Shown piece after piece: positions 36,505-46,362 of a stretch of 53,487 nt of DNA. This DNA is from Paludibacteraceae bacterium (GTDB lineage: Bacteria; Bacteroidota; Bacteroidia; Bacteroidales; Paludibacteraceae): the NCBI GenBank assembly GCA_028694215.1, contig JAQUTW010000013.1:1-53487 (forward strand), read 5' to 3'. The notes beneath the pieces are model-generated. The model ran no database searches and was not told the DNA's origin. It was given only the letters and a program-made list of their open reading frames with translations. Each line of letters begins with the position of its first letter. Position 1 is the stretch's first letter. The translations under genes were made by a program, and so were the position numbers.

Positions 36505-38178
36505 ATGAAACAGATAAAATGGATTTTACCAATAATAGTGTTTTCATTAACACTTTATAGTTGTAAAGAGACCTACCCTACGCCGGAAGATTTTCCAAAT
36601 AACAACGTTACCTTTAATTTTAATGTTGAAGGTGATTATGCACGTGATTTTTTCGTAGGCTCAAAAATTGTATTTAACAGAAACCTATCGGAAAACAAAG
36701 GTACTGCAACATGGAATTTTGGCGACAACACTGCAGAAGTTGCTACCGAAAACGATACCATCAGCCATCGCTTTCAAGTAGCCGGCACGTATATTGTAAA
36801 AGTAACCATTGACGGTGAATCAACCACAAGAACAATTTTTATCAGCGATATTGTACCAAGTATTTTATCGGAGATAGAAGGCGGTGGATTGTGTGAAGTA
36901 AACGCCACATTTGTACAATTAGATGTAGAATTGCCAAATCCTCAAAGTTTATCAGAAGAATTTGAGTGGATTTTCCCGACAGGAACAGTAAATGAAACGG
37001 AGACACCGATTATAACGTCACCTGACAAACGTCCGTCTAAAGTAAAGTTTAAAAATATTATTGGATCTCAACAAATTATTTTAAAAACCAAATTAGGCGG
37101 TCGTACCTTGCAGGAGGCTTCGTTTAATGTTCAAGTATCTTATACCAAAGCCACCAAAAACGTCTATTTTGCTGTGAAAGGAGGCAATCTGATGACTGTA
37201 AAATTAGACAAAAACAAGGCCGGTGATATGGTTATCAATCCATACAATTTGGGAATAAAATCAGGACAACACCCATTCAATATGTTCTTCAACGATTCTT
37301 CATTATATGTGTTGGATTGTGGAAGACAATTTACTTACATCAACGATGAGACCAATCAAAATATGGGTGACGGGAAAATCAGTGTTATTTCCAAAGACGG
37401 GAAAAAAGTAGAAACTATGATTACAAACGTAGGTGGTTATGCATTCTTTGACCCATTTTATGGATATTTGGATGCTGAAGAAAAGAAACTTTACTTCAGT
37501 GATCGTGTTGCAGGTTTTTCTGCCATTGCATTAGATGCACGTAATCAAACAATGGATAAAGATAAAGATACACGTACAAATTTCCCGTATTTTGTACAAA
37601 GTAACCGTTTAGGTTACTATGGTAAACACATGCAGTACACCTCGCTTAACTCAGCATTTGAGAAAGTAAACGGTGTTTGGTGGTGGGCAAAAATCAACAG
37701 TCCAACGGGTATTTACCGCTTTGTAAATTCTGATATATTATCAAAAACAGCTGTTGCCACAGACCCGGAACCGGAATCAGGCGAAGTATGTGCCAATCTT
37801 ATTATTAAATCTTTTGTGGTAGATACAAAAGCAAATATGTTACATTTAGTGGAAAATTCAGCTAATGCTTTGTACAGCATACCTTTGGATGATAATATTT
37901 TAAAAAGCATTGCTAAAATAAGTGACATTGCAGCTTATAAAATAGCTGATCTGCCTATTAAAGTAGAAGGGACAGCTGCAGAACCAGTTTCTGTAACCCA
38001 ATTAATTTTAGACAAAGAAACCGGCTTTGTTTATTTTGGCTTGTGTTCCGATAATGAAGAGACTATGAAATCCGGTCTTATTCAATATGATCCGGCAAGC
38101 AAAACACTTACTCACCTTGTAGAAGGCGTTGGTGTTTATGGTGTCGCTATCAACAACACAAAATCAAAATTATTCTAA
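36505..38178 (+). CDS. PKD-domain surface lipoprotein with beta-propeller-like C-terminus
   Basis: 557 residues from the ATG at 36505; lipobox MKQIKWILPIIVFSLTLYSC. The in-frame ATG at 36436 lies within the previous gene and is rejected. Residues about 40-120 form a PKD domain (ATWNFGDNTAEVATENDTIS, HRFQVAGTYIVKVTI) and a second Ig-like module follows. The C-terminal 330 residues have repeated strand patterns (KNVYFAVKGGNLMTVKLDKN, GKISVISKDGKKVE, GLIQYDPASKTLTHL) resembling an NHL/SMP-30-type propeller. Probably a surface glycan-binding or structural lipoprotein of the PUL. It is followed by a terminator. Confidence 0.78.
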   Translation: MKQIKWILPIIVFSLTLYSCKETYPTPEDFPNNNVTFNFNVEGDYARDFFVGSKIVFNRNLSENKGTATWNFGDNTAEVATENDTISHRFQVAGTYIVKVTIDGESTTRTIFISDIVPSILSEIEGGGLCEVNATFVQLDVELPNPQSLSEEFEWIFPTGTVNETETPIITSPDKRPSKVKFKNIIGSQQIILKTKLGGRTLQEASFNVQVSYTKATKNVYFAVKGGNLMTVKLDKNKAGDMVINPYNLGIKSGQHPFNMFFNDSSLYVLDCGRQFTYINDETNQNMGDGKISVISKDGKKVETMITNVGGYAFFDPFYGYLDAEEKKLYFSDRVAGFSAIALDARNQTMDKDKDTRTNFPYFVQSNRLGYYGKHMQYTSLNSAFEKVNGVWWWAKINSPTGIYRFVNSDILSKTAVATDPEPESGEVCANLIIKSFVVDTKANMLHLVENSANALYSIPLDDNILKSIAKISDIAAYKIADLPIKVEGTAAEPVSVTQLILDKETGFVYFGLCSDNEETMKSGLIQYDPASKTLTHLVEGVGVYGVAINNTKSKLF

Positions 38179-38184
38179 TAATAA

Positions 38185-38220
38185 ATAATCCCAATAGGCG
38201 TTATCTCCTATTGGGATTAT
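38185..38220 (+). terminator. Terminator after the sus operon lipoprotein genes
   Basis: Perfect 14-bp stem ATAATCCCAATAGG / CCTATTGGGATTAT with an 8-nt loop, then TTTGTTTATTTC. It separates the GHL10 gene from the upstream sus transcript, at least partly. Confidence 0.85.
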
Positions 38221-38253
38221 TTTGTTTATTTCTCACTACATTTTATAACATCC

Positions 38254-40902
38254 ATGACTAAAAAAATTTTTTGCTTCTTATTATTTGGGACATTAACTTT
38301 ATCACTATTCGCCTTATCTCCTAAACGTGAAATGCGCTCATCATGGTTAGCTACCGTATGGAAAATTGATTGGCCCAACGCAACAATCAGCACAACCGGC
38401 AATGTTGCCCTTATTAATAATCAGAAAAATCAAATGATAAAAATGTTGGATTCTTTACAGAATAACCGACTTAACACCGTATTTTTTCAAGTAAGAGGAC
38501 GCTGTGATGCCATGTACCAATCAGCATACGAGCCATGGAGTAATGACCTTGTTTCTTACAGAGGATTGGAACCCGGTTATGATCCGTTAGCATTTGTGAT
38601 AGAAGAGTGTCACAAACGCGGTATCGAATGCCATGCTTGGCTCAACCCATACCGCTATTCTACAGAATCCGGCGGATGGACAGGTAGCAACAATCATGCA
38701 AAAAACTACCAAAATACACATCCCGACTGGCTGCTTTATTACAGCGCACCTTATATTCAGCTCGACCCTGCAAATCCTGAAGTACGTACGCAAATTACCA
38801 ATATTATTGCGGATATTATTACAAAATATGATGTGGACGGCATTGTATTCGATGATTATTTTTATGCCTACGGAGGTACTACTACACAAGATTCTGCATC
38901 CGTAAGAAAATGGAAACCGGCAGATATGGATGTCAATGATTGGAGAAGAAACAATATTAACCAAATGGTTGCTGATGTTTATAACATCATACAAAGCAAA
39001 AAACCTTATGTGCGTTTTGGCATTGCGCCATTTGGGTCATGGACAACAGATGCCAGACTCTACCAACAAGAAGGATTGCCTTATCCTGCCGGAGCCTCCG
39101 GAACCGGCAATATGTATAATGAAATATACTGCGACCCAATTACATGGTTAAAAGAAGGAACTATCGACTACGTTTCGCCACAACTTTATTGGGCTTCAAC
39201 GGATGATGTCGGCAACTATTTATCATTGTGTGAGTGGTGGTCAAATATTATTGTACGTTATGGCAAACACGTATTCCCAAGCATGAGCATGAGTCGCTAT
39301 GGAGGAACTCTTTCTGAAGTTAATGCAGAAATAAACGCAAACCGTAACTATACCAAAACAAATGCTCCCGGAGGTGTATTTTGGAGTACAAAAGACTGGT
39401 GTTATAGTGGTACGTTTACTGCAAATTTACGGAAATTGAACACACAAACAGCTTTACTTCCGGCTGTTGATTGGAAAAGTCACCCAACATTAGGAATGGT
39501 TCAAAACATCTCGGTCAGTGGCAGTACTGTATCATGGACAACTTTAGGAACCAATGTTCGCTACGTAGTATATGCCATTCCAAATGCTTATGTCAATACA
39601 AAAAACATCTTAAACGACTCAAAATATATGCTTGGAATGACTTATACAAACAGTTATACTATTCCAAGTAATATCAGTTCAAGTTCCTATAAATTTGCCA
39701 TCGCGCCATTAGATCGTTACGGAAATGAATTCCCTGCGAGCATACAAGGTGTCGCACAAAAAACAGCTATTTCGGTTACATTAACCTCACCTGCCAATGG
39801 CGAAAAACTTTATTGCCCGCTAACCTTTATTTGGCAAGCCAACAGTAATGCAGAAACTTATTTTCTTGAGATAGCAGAAGACGCCTCTTTCACAAAAATG
39901 GTCTATGTTAAGGAAACAACATCAACTTCGGTATCTACAACCAATATTAAAACCTTGTCAGGAGGAACTTATTATTGGCGCGTCAGAGCACGTCGTTCAT
40001 CAGCTCCCGATGGCTATTCCGAAATACGCAGTTTGAACTTGGAAGAATTTAAGATAACAAGCCCACAGAACGGTGCCACAGAAGTTTCACTTACGCCAAC
40101 CATTACATGGAGTGCACACAGTCAAGCCTCCGGTTTTACATTACATATATCCACAGATATAGCTTTCAGTGATACTATTGTATATCAAACAAACTTATCG
40201 GCAGGCACCAACTCGTATGCCATACCGGACAATTCACTGGCAGGACTGCAAACTTACTATGTACGTATATATGCTGCAGTAGGAGCTACAACACTGACGA
40301 CATCAACAATAGCCTTTACAACTGTATCTGCAGTGCCTTCTGTACCAAATATTTTAACACCGGAAAATAATTCTACTGTTCCGAGCAAAAATGTTTCTGT
40401 AACATGGAGTCCGAACGTTGGATTATCTTACAGAGTAGAAGTGTCACCTGTGAATACATTTCCTTCACGTAACAAAAAAATAAAATCGACACAAACCGGT
40501 GTATTTGAAACGGTATTTGAAGATCTTGCCGATGGCGTTTACTACGCACGTATGTGTGCCTACTACAATCCTAATAACACAGCCACAGCATGGTCAACGA
40601 TTATTTCATTTACAGTTCAAAATCAAACCGCTGTTGTAAATACAAAAGCAGATTTATTTAATTGTTTTATCATATCCGGCACTGAAGATGTCTTGGTTAT
40701 TGATGCTTACGAGAATTGCGGAGCGAAAATATCGTTAATTGATTTGGCAGGACGTACAATGAACGTATTATACAATGATATGCCGATTACTACAGGTCGC
40801 AACCATATTAGCCTGCCAACAAAAAATTTGGCTCATGGTCTTTATTTACTTTCTGTAGATGTAGGAACAAAAAAACAAATAATCAAGTTGATTTCCAAAT
40901 AA
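38254..40902 (+). CDS. GHL10 (DUF187, DigH/YngK-like) glycosyl hydrolase with T9SS sorting domain
   Basis: 882 residues; signal peptide [20 protein letters not shown]. Residues about 25-400 form a TIM-barrel of the GHL10 family: [62 protein letters not shown] (probable acidic residues) and [11 protein letters not shown]. coli DigH (YddW), of this family, is reported to cut denuded peptidoglycan glycan. Ig/FN3-like modules (about 510-790) and a T9SS sorting tail ([16 protein letters not shown] ... [16 protein letters not shown]) follow, so it is secreted to the surface. Last gene of the rightward locus, with a terminator on each side. Confidence 0.87.
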   Translation: MTKKIFCFLLFGTLTLSLFALSPKREMRSSWLATVWKIDWPNATISTTGNVALINNQKNQMIKMLDSLQNNRLNTVFFQVRGRCDAMYQSAYEPWSNDLVSYRGLEPGYDPLAFVIEECHKRGIECHAWLNPYRYSTESGGWTGSNNHAKNYQNTHPDWLLYYSAPYIQLDPANPEVRTQITNIIADIITKYDVDGIVFDDYFYAYGGTTTQDSASVRKWKPADMDVNDWRRNNINQMVADVYNIIQSKKPYVRFGIAPFGSWTTDARLYQQEGLPYPAGASGTGNMYNEIYCDPITWLKEGTIDYVSPQLYWASTDDVGNYLSLCEWWSNIIVRYGKHVFPSMSMSRYGGTLSEVNAEINANRNYTKTNAPGGVFWSTKDWCYSGTFTANLRKLNTQTALLPAVDWKSHPTLGMVQNISVSGSTVSWTTLGTNVRYVVYAIPNAYVNTKNILNDSKYMLGMTYTNSYTIPSNISSSSYKFAIAPLDRYGNEFPASIQGVAQKTAISVTLTSPANGEKLYCPLTFIWQANSNAETYFLEIAEDASFTKMVYVKETTSTSVSTTNIKTLSGGTYYWRVRARRSSAPDGYSEIRSLNLEEFKITSPQNGATEVSLTPTITWSAHSQASGFTLHISTDIAFSDTIVYQTNLSAGTNSYAIPDNSLAGLQTYYVRIYAAVGATTLTTSTIAFTTVSAVPSVPNILTPENNSTVPSKNVSVTWSPNVGLSYRVEVSPVNTFPSRNKKIKSTQTGVFETVFEDLADGVYYARMCAYYNPNNTATAWSTIISFTVQNQTAVVNTKADLFNCFIISGTEDVLVIDAYENCGAKISLIDLAGRTMNVLYNDMPITTGRNHISLPTKNLAHGLYLLSVDVGTKKQIIKLISK

Positions 40903-40923
40903 TTAAAAGAAATTCATTGATAA

Positions 40924-40967
40924 AATAACCAAGCGGCTGCCAAAATTTTGGCAGCCGCTTGGTTATT
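40924..40967. terminator. Bidirectional terminator, perfect 44-nt palindrome
   Basis: Arms CAAGCGGCTGCC / GGCAGCCGCTTG inside a palindrome with no loop base, centred on AAAATTTT. It serves the GHL10 gene (+) and the response-regulator gene (-), and marks the right edge of the peptidoglycan-sugar locus. Confidence 0.88.
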
Positions 40968-40988
40968 TCTTCTCCTGACAAAAATGCT

Positions 40989-41615
40989 TTAAATTGCTAC
41001 TATACCCTGTTTAATGGCATAAAGCACAAGTTCTATACTATTATCAATACCAATTTTACGAAAAATATTAGTTTTATGACTATCAACTGTACGTGAACTG
41101 ATATTCATAATGGCAGATATTTCCTTTCCTAACTTCCCCTGACAACTCAAACGGATTATCTCCAATTCACGATCTGTGAAAATATTTTGCTGTTCTTGTT
41201 GAGCCGACAAAACTTCCTGCATAATAATATCAACATTTTTACCAAAATATGAGCCTCCTTCCGCTATATTATCAATAGCTGACAAGACTTCCATATTAGG
41301 GGCATTTTTACTGATAAATCCATCAATACCTATTTCAAGTAACTCCTTAATTGTATGTATGGAAGTGTCGATTGACAATATTAGGATTTTTATCTGTGGA
41401 AAATCTGTTTTCAATTTACGAGCAATATCCACCCCCGTCACACTATCGCCCAAAATAATATCGAGCAACACCAAATCCGGCACTGTTGTTTTTAACAGTT
41501 CAAAGAATTCATCTGCACAAGCCGCCTCACCTAACACATGATGAGTACTTTTTTTAAGAAGCATTCTTGTTCCCATTCGAAACAACGGGTGATCATCGAC
41601 AATAATGAGATTCAT
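40989..41615 (-). CDS. NarL/FixJ-type response regulator
   Basis: 208-residue transcription factor. The receiver domain has the acidic pair Asp7-Asp8, phosphorylation site Asp52 in LVLLDIIL, Ser81 and Lys103. The C-terminal LuxR-type helix-turn-helix is intact (LTDRELEI-type start at FTDRELEIIRLSCQGKLGKE, then SSRTVDSHKTNIFRKIG). It is 47 bp after the sensor kinase gene and presumably phosphorylated by it. Targets are unknown. Confidence 0.93.
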   Translation of the reverse strand: MNLIIVDDHPLFRMGTRMLLKKSTHHVLGEAACADEFFELLKTTVPDLVLLDIILGDSVTGVDIARKLKTDFPQIKILILSIDTSIHTIKELLEIGIDGFISKNAPNMEVLSAIDNIAEGGSYFGKNVDIIMQEVLSAQQEQQNIFTDRELEIIRLSCQGKLGKEISAIMNISSRTVDSHKTNIFRKIGIDNSIELVLYAIKQGIVAI

Positions 41616-41662
41616 ATCAATAATTTAACTAAAAAATAAAATTGGCTTTTAATAATCTGCTA

Positions 41663-43603
41663 TCATTCTTTATTTATTGGCAAGGTTATAACAAATGTTG
41701 TGCCATGCCCAAGTTCACTGTGAACTTCCAATGTACCACCATTTTTTTGTACCATATCAACACAAATAACCATTCCAAGTCCGGTTCCTTGTTCACCGGC
41801 CGTTCCTGTGGTTGTATGACGAGCATCAATACGAAAAAGTTTTTCACACATTTCTTGGCTCATGCCAACGCCCGAATCTGTTAGTTCCATCACACATTTT
41901 TCGTTCTGTTTTTTTGCCTTTAACAAAATACGTCCACCATCTGCCGTAAATTTTACAGCATTCGACAACAAATTACGAATTACAGTGATAATCATGTTTT
42001 TATCGGCATAACACATGCTATCGGACGGCACATCCGTTTCCAAAATCAAATTTTTATTGTGGAGTTGCAACTGAAACAGCATTGCCACCTGATCAACCGC
42101 ACTTGCCACATTGAAAGAAATCGGCATAAAATTCATACGACCGGTTTGCATCTGTGCCCAAATAAGCAGATTTTGCAACAAATCGGACTGTGCTGTTACA
42201 GAGTTGAGCAGTGCATCAACTACCTGAGCCATTTCTTCATGTGACAACGCATCTATATTTTCAGATAAATTTGTCAATGTCCGCTTTTGTGCCAAAACAG
42301 GATTCTTAAGGTCGTGAGATATAATTGAAAAAAACTTATCTTTCAGTATGTTTATTTCCGTCAATTCCTGATTACGTCGCTTGGTTAATCTGGAATAATA
42401 ATACGCCAACACTGCCAACGCCAAAAATAACACAGCCATACCAATCATGGCAACGCTCCATGCACGCTGTCGCTTAATAGTTGCCTCGTGCAACGCTATT
42501 TGATGTTCCTTTCCCTGCAAATCATATTGTACCTGAAAATCGGAAATTTGCCGCTGTACTTTTTCTGCAAACAAAGAATCTTTCAACTCCTGCGCAAGTT
42601 CAAAATAAGCAAGCGATTTTGACGGATTCTTCGATTTATATAACACGTACAATTCCTGATACGTTTTTTGCAGCACAAATTTATTGCCGGTTTTCTGACA
42701 CAGTTCGATACAAAGACGAAAATACTCTTCTGCACGAGCAATATTACCAATATGTGCCTCTATTTTTCCCAACTGCTGATAGGTAATCGCTTCGGACGTA
42801 CGATTGCCAACTTTGTGCAATAACGGCAAGGCTTCAAGCAAACTCGTTTCTGCTTTTGCATAATTGCCTTGCGCCAACTGAATAGCCCCCAATTGCGACA
42901 ATCGAATAGCCATATTGCCGATACGGTTTCCCGCTCTGTCAAGTTCAAGTGCTTCCTTGGTAACTTCCAAAGCCTGAGTGTAATTCTCTTCGCGCAGATA
43001 AACTTCTCCCAGCATACCCAAACGCACTGCCAAAGAACGTGTATTGTCCTGATTTCGTTCGAGGTCGATAGCACGCAACAAATATTGTTTCGCCATATCT
43101 GCACGATTGGTAGCCAAATACAATGCCGCCAAATTATTGAGGGAAGAACTGACATTCTCGGCTATTCCTTTTTTCTCGTCGATGGCAAGACATTTACGAC
43201 CATAAAGAAGAGCTGTTTCGTATTGTCCCAAACGTTGATATGACGAACAAAAAATAGTATAGATATCAGCTAAATATGACAAGGAATCAGGCGAGGTATT
43301 ATACTCTGCATCACGTGCATATTTAATGGCAGCCAAATATTCGCCACTATAAAACGCCTTGTTTGCCATACCAAAAGCAATAGTTGCCGGCACTCGTTTT
43401 GGATTAGTATGCGCAGACTCCACCAAAAATGAATCCAACATATCTTCGGCCAATAACGATGAGAATAATTCTTCAGACACTCTTATTTTATCGGTACGAC
43501 GACCTGCTTCCAAGAATGCGCTATATAAACTATCTAAATCTTGTGTCGAAACAAGGCTAATAAAACACAAAACAAAAATAGTCAAGCTTAAAAGATATTT
43601 CAT
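41663..43603 (-). CDS. TPR-containing sensor histidine kinase
   Basis: 646 residues: signal peptide (MKYLLSLTIFVLCFISLVST), a periplasmic sensor of about eight TPRs (residues about 75-345), a coiled coil, one TM helix (about 382-403), a HisKA domain with His430 in FFSIISHDLKNP, and an HATPase_c domain (RNLLSNAVKFTADG, DSGVGMS, GTGLGMVIC). The TPR sensor domain is typical of Bacteroidetes kinases that sense envelope or metabolic signals through protein contacts. It is paired with the NarL-type regulator downstream. It is not a hybrid kinase, so it is not the usual PUL regulator, and its link to the neighbouring locus is unproven. Confidence 0.93.
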   Translation of the reverse strand: MKYLLSLTIFVLCFISLVSTQDLDSLYSAFLEAGRRTDKIRVSEELFSSLLAEDMLDSFLVESAHTNPKRVPATIAFGMANKAFYSGEYLAAIKYARDAEYNTSPDSLSYLADIYTIFCSSYQRLGQYETALLYGRKCLAIDEKKGIAENVSSSLNNLAALYLATNRADMAKQYLLRAIDLERNQDNTRSLAVRLGMLGEVYLREENYTQALEVTKEALELDRAGNRIGNMAIRLSQLGAIQLAQGNYAKAETSLLEALPLLHKVGNRTSEAITYQQLGKIEAHIGNIARAEEYFRLCIELCQKTGNKFVLQKTYQELYVLYKSKNPSKSLAYFELAQELKDSLFAEKVQRQISDFQVQYDLQGKEHQIALHEATIKRQRAWSVAMIGMAVLFLALAVLAYYYSRLTKRRNQELTEINILKDKFFSIISHDLKNPVLAQKRTLTNLSENIDALSHEEMAQVVDALLNSVTAQSDLLQNLLIWAQMQTGRMNFMPISFNVASAVDQVAMLFQLQLHNKNLILETDVPSDSMCYADKNMIITVIRNLLSNAVKFTADGGRILLKAKKQNEKCVMELTDSGVGMSQEMCEKLFRIDARHTTTGTAGEQGTGLGMVICVDMVQKNGGTLEVHSELGHGTTFVITLPINKE

Positions 43604-43658
43604 AAGGAGAATCCTGTAAAATTAAATATCACTCCGACTTTTGATAGAAAAATGTGAA

Positions 43659-43666
43659 CAAAGATA
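43659..43666 (-). promoter_or_regulatory. -7 promoter box of the two-component system
   Basis: On the minus strand TATCTTTG, 56 nt before the kinase ATG. The -33 element is weak. Confidence 0.45.
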
Positions 43667-43973
43667 CGGAAAATCTTACAAATGTCATTTTTTCTGATAT
43701 CACCAAGCTGATAAAATTAATCAGCCTCTTAATGCCTATTTAATAATTAAACATTTTTTGACAGTTATTATCTTTGATTTAATCATTTTTTTAACGTATG
43801 CAATTATTAAAAAGCAATATTTTATCAAAAAAAACAAATATCAACCATCTGTTTTAACAACAATAAGTACATTAATAAAAAATATTAATATACTTATTTT
43901 CAATTAATAAGACATAAGAAGAAGATAAATAGAGGGGATTTAGGAGATTTGCAGTTAAAAAAAAAACTTTCTA

Positions 43974-44003
43974 TTGTTAAATATCAAAAAAGTTGTATAT
44001 TTG
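43974..44003 (+). promoter_or_regulatory. Promoter with embedded dyad upstream of the unknown gene
   Basis: TTG (43974-43976), 19 bp, TATATTTG (43996-44003). The -7 box is flanked by AGTTG (43991-43995) and CAACT (44004-44008), a 5-bp dyad that could be an operator. Confidence 0.65.
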
Positions 44004-44043
44004 CAACTAAAACAAATCAAGATTTATAATAATTAAAATAATT

Positions 44044-44922
44044 ATGGATATTTTACAAAAAAACAGATGTAAAAAAATAATTACTTACGGAGTTTTAAGT
44101 ATATTTATATTAGGAAATATCTTCTATTTTTGTTGTTGCAAAGGAAAATGTGCCGATACTCATACACAAACCTCAGATGCAACAAACACGGTCAGCCCCT
44201 GCTATGCAATTGCCAACAAAATGGGGTCAAGATTTCTAATACTTACCAACAAAGATTCCACATTGACAATTGACATCGCCAAAAACTATACGCATGCCAT
44301 ATACGGTTCACGTTGCTATCAAATTAAATATCTCGGTTACCAAACAGAAAATGTAGAGAAAAATACACACAATGAGGCATGGCAGAATTTTGACTGTTTA
44401 TCCGGATTCCTCTACGAAAATCTTGACGAACAAATTTGCCCGGAAGACGCCCGATACATCAATCTTAGTGGCTCTGTCTACTTAACCGACTGTCATTTTA
44501 TAAACAATATTACCATAATACCTTCGCAAATTATTGTTGGTGCGACCCCCAATGAGCGACTAGTACAATATATGGAAATTAAAATTCAGACACCAATACA
44601 ACATGCACAAATAGCAGCCTCGTTCGGTACTGACAACTGTGACATATTATGTACTATGCAAATAAAGACAGTCGAAAATGGTATATCAACCCTATATGCG
44701 TTTTATGATACAAATGCAAATAGTAACAATTTAATCTTCTCACAACCAATAGGCGGCTATACAAACCAAACACAATATATGGTAAATACCGTTTTAAAAA
44801 CAGCCGAAGGATATACATTTCTTATTGACGAAACAACTCCTACAAGTGTAAGCAGTTATTTAATAGTACAACAAGGCGATTCACTAATTAAAAGTCCTGA
44901 AATATATCACAGAGCACTGTAA
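44044..44922 (+). CDS. Exported protein of unknown function, Cys-rich after the N-terminal helix
   Basis: 292 residues. A hydrophobic segment (about residues 14-29) is followed by FCCCKGKCADT, so it is either a signal anchor or a lipoprotein signal with several candidate cysteines. The rest is predicted beta-rich (STLTIDIAKNYTHAIYGSRC, RYINLSGSVYLTDCHFINNI) with scattered cysteines. No family recognised. It has its own promoter with a small dyad and a terminator shared with the convergent GLUG gene, so it is monocistronic. Codon and base use look like the neighbours. Confidence 0.65.
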   Translation: MDILQKNRCKKIITYGVLSIFILGNIFYFCCCKGKCADTHTQTSDATNTVSPCYAIANKMGSRFLILTNKDSTLTIDIAKNYTHAIYGSRCYQIKYLGYQTENVEKNTHNEAWQNFDCLSGFLYENLDEQICPEDARYINLSGSVYLTDCHFINNITIIPSQIIVGATPNERLVQYMEIKIQTPIQHAQIAASFGTDNCDILCTMQIKTVENGISTLYAFYDTNANSNNLIFSQPIGGYTNQTQYMVNTVLKTAEGYTFLIDETTPTSVSSYLIVQQGDSLIKSPEIYHRAL

Positions 44923-44940
44923 TACAGATAATTATATAAA

Positions 44941-44979
44941 AAAATCAGCACAAATTCACTTGAATTCTGTGCTGATTTT
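44941..44979. terminator. Bidirectional terminator
   Basis: AAAATCAGCACA / TGTGCTGATTTT outer stem (12 bp) with inner AATTCA / TGAATT and one bulge. It lies between convergent genes ending at 44922 (+) and 45008 (-). Confidence 0.85.
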
Positions 44980-45007
44980 GTTTAATAAAACCTCTAATCA
45001 GGAATCG

Positions 45008-46282
45008 TTATTTTACTACAACCTTAACAGCAGCATTATCGATGCATACAATATAAATACCTGCATCAGGAGCTTTTAACGTTTCATAATCCGTAGCTGC
45101 AACCTTGTTAGTAATTAACTGACCGGAAATATTATACATTGATAAGGTTTTTCCTGCAACGCCGGCTACCATAATTTCGCGATTGGCTACATATACATTA
45201 GGCATATCTGCTGCGAGAACTTCATTAACGCCTGTTGTTGATGAAACAAATATCGGATAACCATTGTTCTTGTCTTCTACAATTTCCCATTTTTTCCACA
45301 ATATTGCTTTAGTTGTCAAGTTATTGGCATCAACACTGTCATTCAGTTCGGCAAGCATCCCTGTCGAAGCTTTCATCCACGCATTATCTTTTTTGGTGCC
45401 GAAATCAGAAGATTGATTACAATCGGCTGCCTGCCAATAATTATTAAAGGCGACCGTACTTTTTGCGTCGGTTAGTACAGCAATAATACCTCCGGCTGCG
45501 CTCTCTCCCTCTACCGCTCCATGACTATAGCAGTTTTTGATGATAAGTGAAGAACCGATACCTATTATTCCACCAACAGTATCAACACCGTTAACTGCAC
45601 CCATATTATAAGAATTGCAAACAGAACCGGACATAGAACCGACTATGCCACCGACATGAGTTCCATAGATACCGTTCATATCACCATCACCAGCTACGAA
45701 GCCGTAATTGCTGCAATTAAAAATTGACACAAGAGAACCATTTCCAAGAATACCGCCAACATTGATATCACCATGTACCGCTGCTTCATTATGACAATTA
45801 TAAATAGCAGATAACAGAGCTAATCCTGCCACGCTGCCGGTTGCGACTCCATACAAAGCAATATCATTATCAGCCGAAAAATTCAAATTAGAGATAAAAG
45901 CGAAACACAAATTGCCAAAAAAACCACCGGCATTATCCAAGTACTCCAAATCTTTTATGCCACTAATAGTATGTCCCTGCCCATCAAAGACTCCGGAAAA
46001 TGCATTTGTATAACCTATCGGCATCCACGAATGTGCAGACAAATCAATATCAGCAGACAATAAGATTGTATCACCAACAATTTTACTTTTGTTTACCAAA
46101 TAAGCCAAGCCACCCAATTCGGCAGGAGTACTCAACGTAAACACTTTTGTTTCTTCGTTATACCAAGTGGTATCACAAATTCCAACCGTTGCCCAAGTCT
46201 CAAGCAAGTCCGTATTTTTCACTTCCGACCAACCATACACAGTCATTAAGACCATTACCAATACACATAAATTTCTTTTCAT
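45008..46282 (-). CDS. GLUG-repeat surface protein with T9SS sorting domain
   Basis: 424 residues, signal peptide MKRNLCVLVMVLMTVYGWS. Opening LETWATVGICDTTWYNEETK and FTLSTPAELGGLAYLVNK are typical of GLUG-family adhesin-like proteins. Repeats of the form VGGILGNGSL, VGGIVGSMSG, VGGIIGIGSS alternate with NCSNYG, NSYNMG, NCYSHG, forming a beta-solenoid (about residues 90-290). The C-terminal TLSMYNISGQLITNK ... GIYIVCIDNAAVKVVVK is a T9SS type A tail. Expected on the cell surface; ligand unknown. A terminator lies upstream, so it likely has its own promoter. Confidence 0.83.
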   Translation of the reverse strand: MKRNLCVLVMVLMTVYGWSEVKNTDLLETWATVGICDTTWYNEETKVFTLSTPAELGGLAYLVNKSKIVGDTILLSADIDLSAHSWMPIGYTNAFSGVFDGQGHTISGIKDLEYLDNAGGFFGNLCFAFISNLNFSADNDIALYGVATGSVAGLALLSAIYNCHNEAAVHGDINVGGILGNGSLVSIFNCSNYGFVAGDGDMNGIYGTHVGGIVGSMSGSVCNSYNMGAVNGVDTVGGIIGIGSSLIIKNCYSHGAVEGESAAGGIIAVLTDAKSTVAFNNYWQAADCNQSSDFGTKKDNAWMKASTGMLAELNDSVDANNLTTKAILWKKWEIVEDKNNGYPIFVSSTTGVNEVLAADMPNVYVANREIMVAGVAGKTLSMYNISGQLITNKVAATDYETLKAPDAGIYIVCIDNAAVKVVVK

Positions 46283-46311
46283 AATTCAAAATATTTAAGT
46301 TATTTAATTTA

Positions 46312-46350
46312 CAATGTAAGAATAGGACTTTATTCCCTATTCTTACATTG
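46312..46350 (-). terminator. Terminator after the beta-helix protein gene
   Basis: CAATGTAAGAATAGG / CCTATTCTTACATTG, perfect 15-bp stem with a 9-nt loop. On the minus strand it lies 12 bp beyond the stop at 46363. Confidence 0.82.
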
Positions 46351-46362
46351 CGTTAATAATTT

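Larger units (their letters stand above)
43604..44043. other. AT-rich intergenic region between divergent genes
   Basis: About 440 bp with no supported ORF. It holds the kinase promoter (43659-43666, minus), the promoter of the unknown gene at 44044 (43974-44003, plus) and an isolated TATCTTTG at 43769-43776 (+) with no -33 element at the right distance. Nothing else recognisable. Confidence 0.6.

Noticed and set aside
43769-43776. Plus-strand TATCTTTG as a promoter for a small RNA
   Set aside because: Nearest TTG is only 8 bp away instead of 19-21, and no structured or terminated RNA follows.
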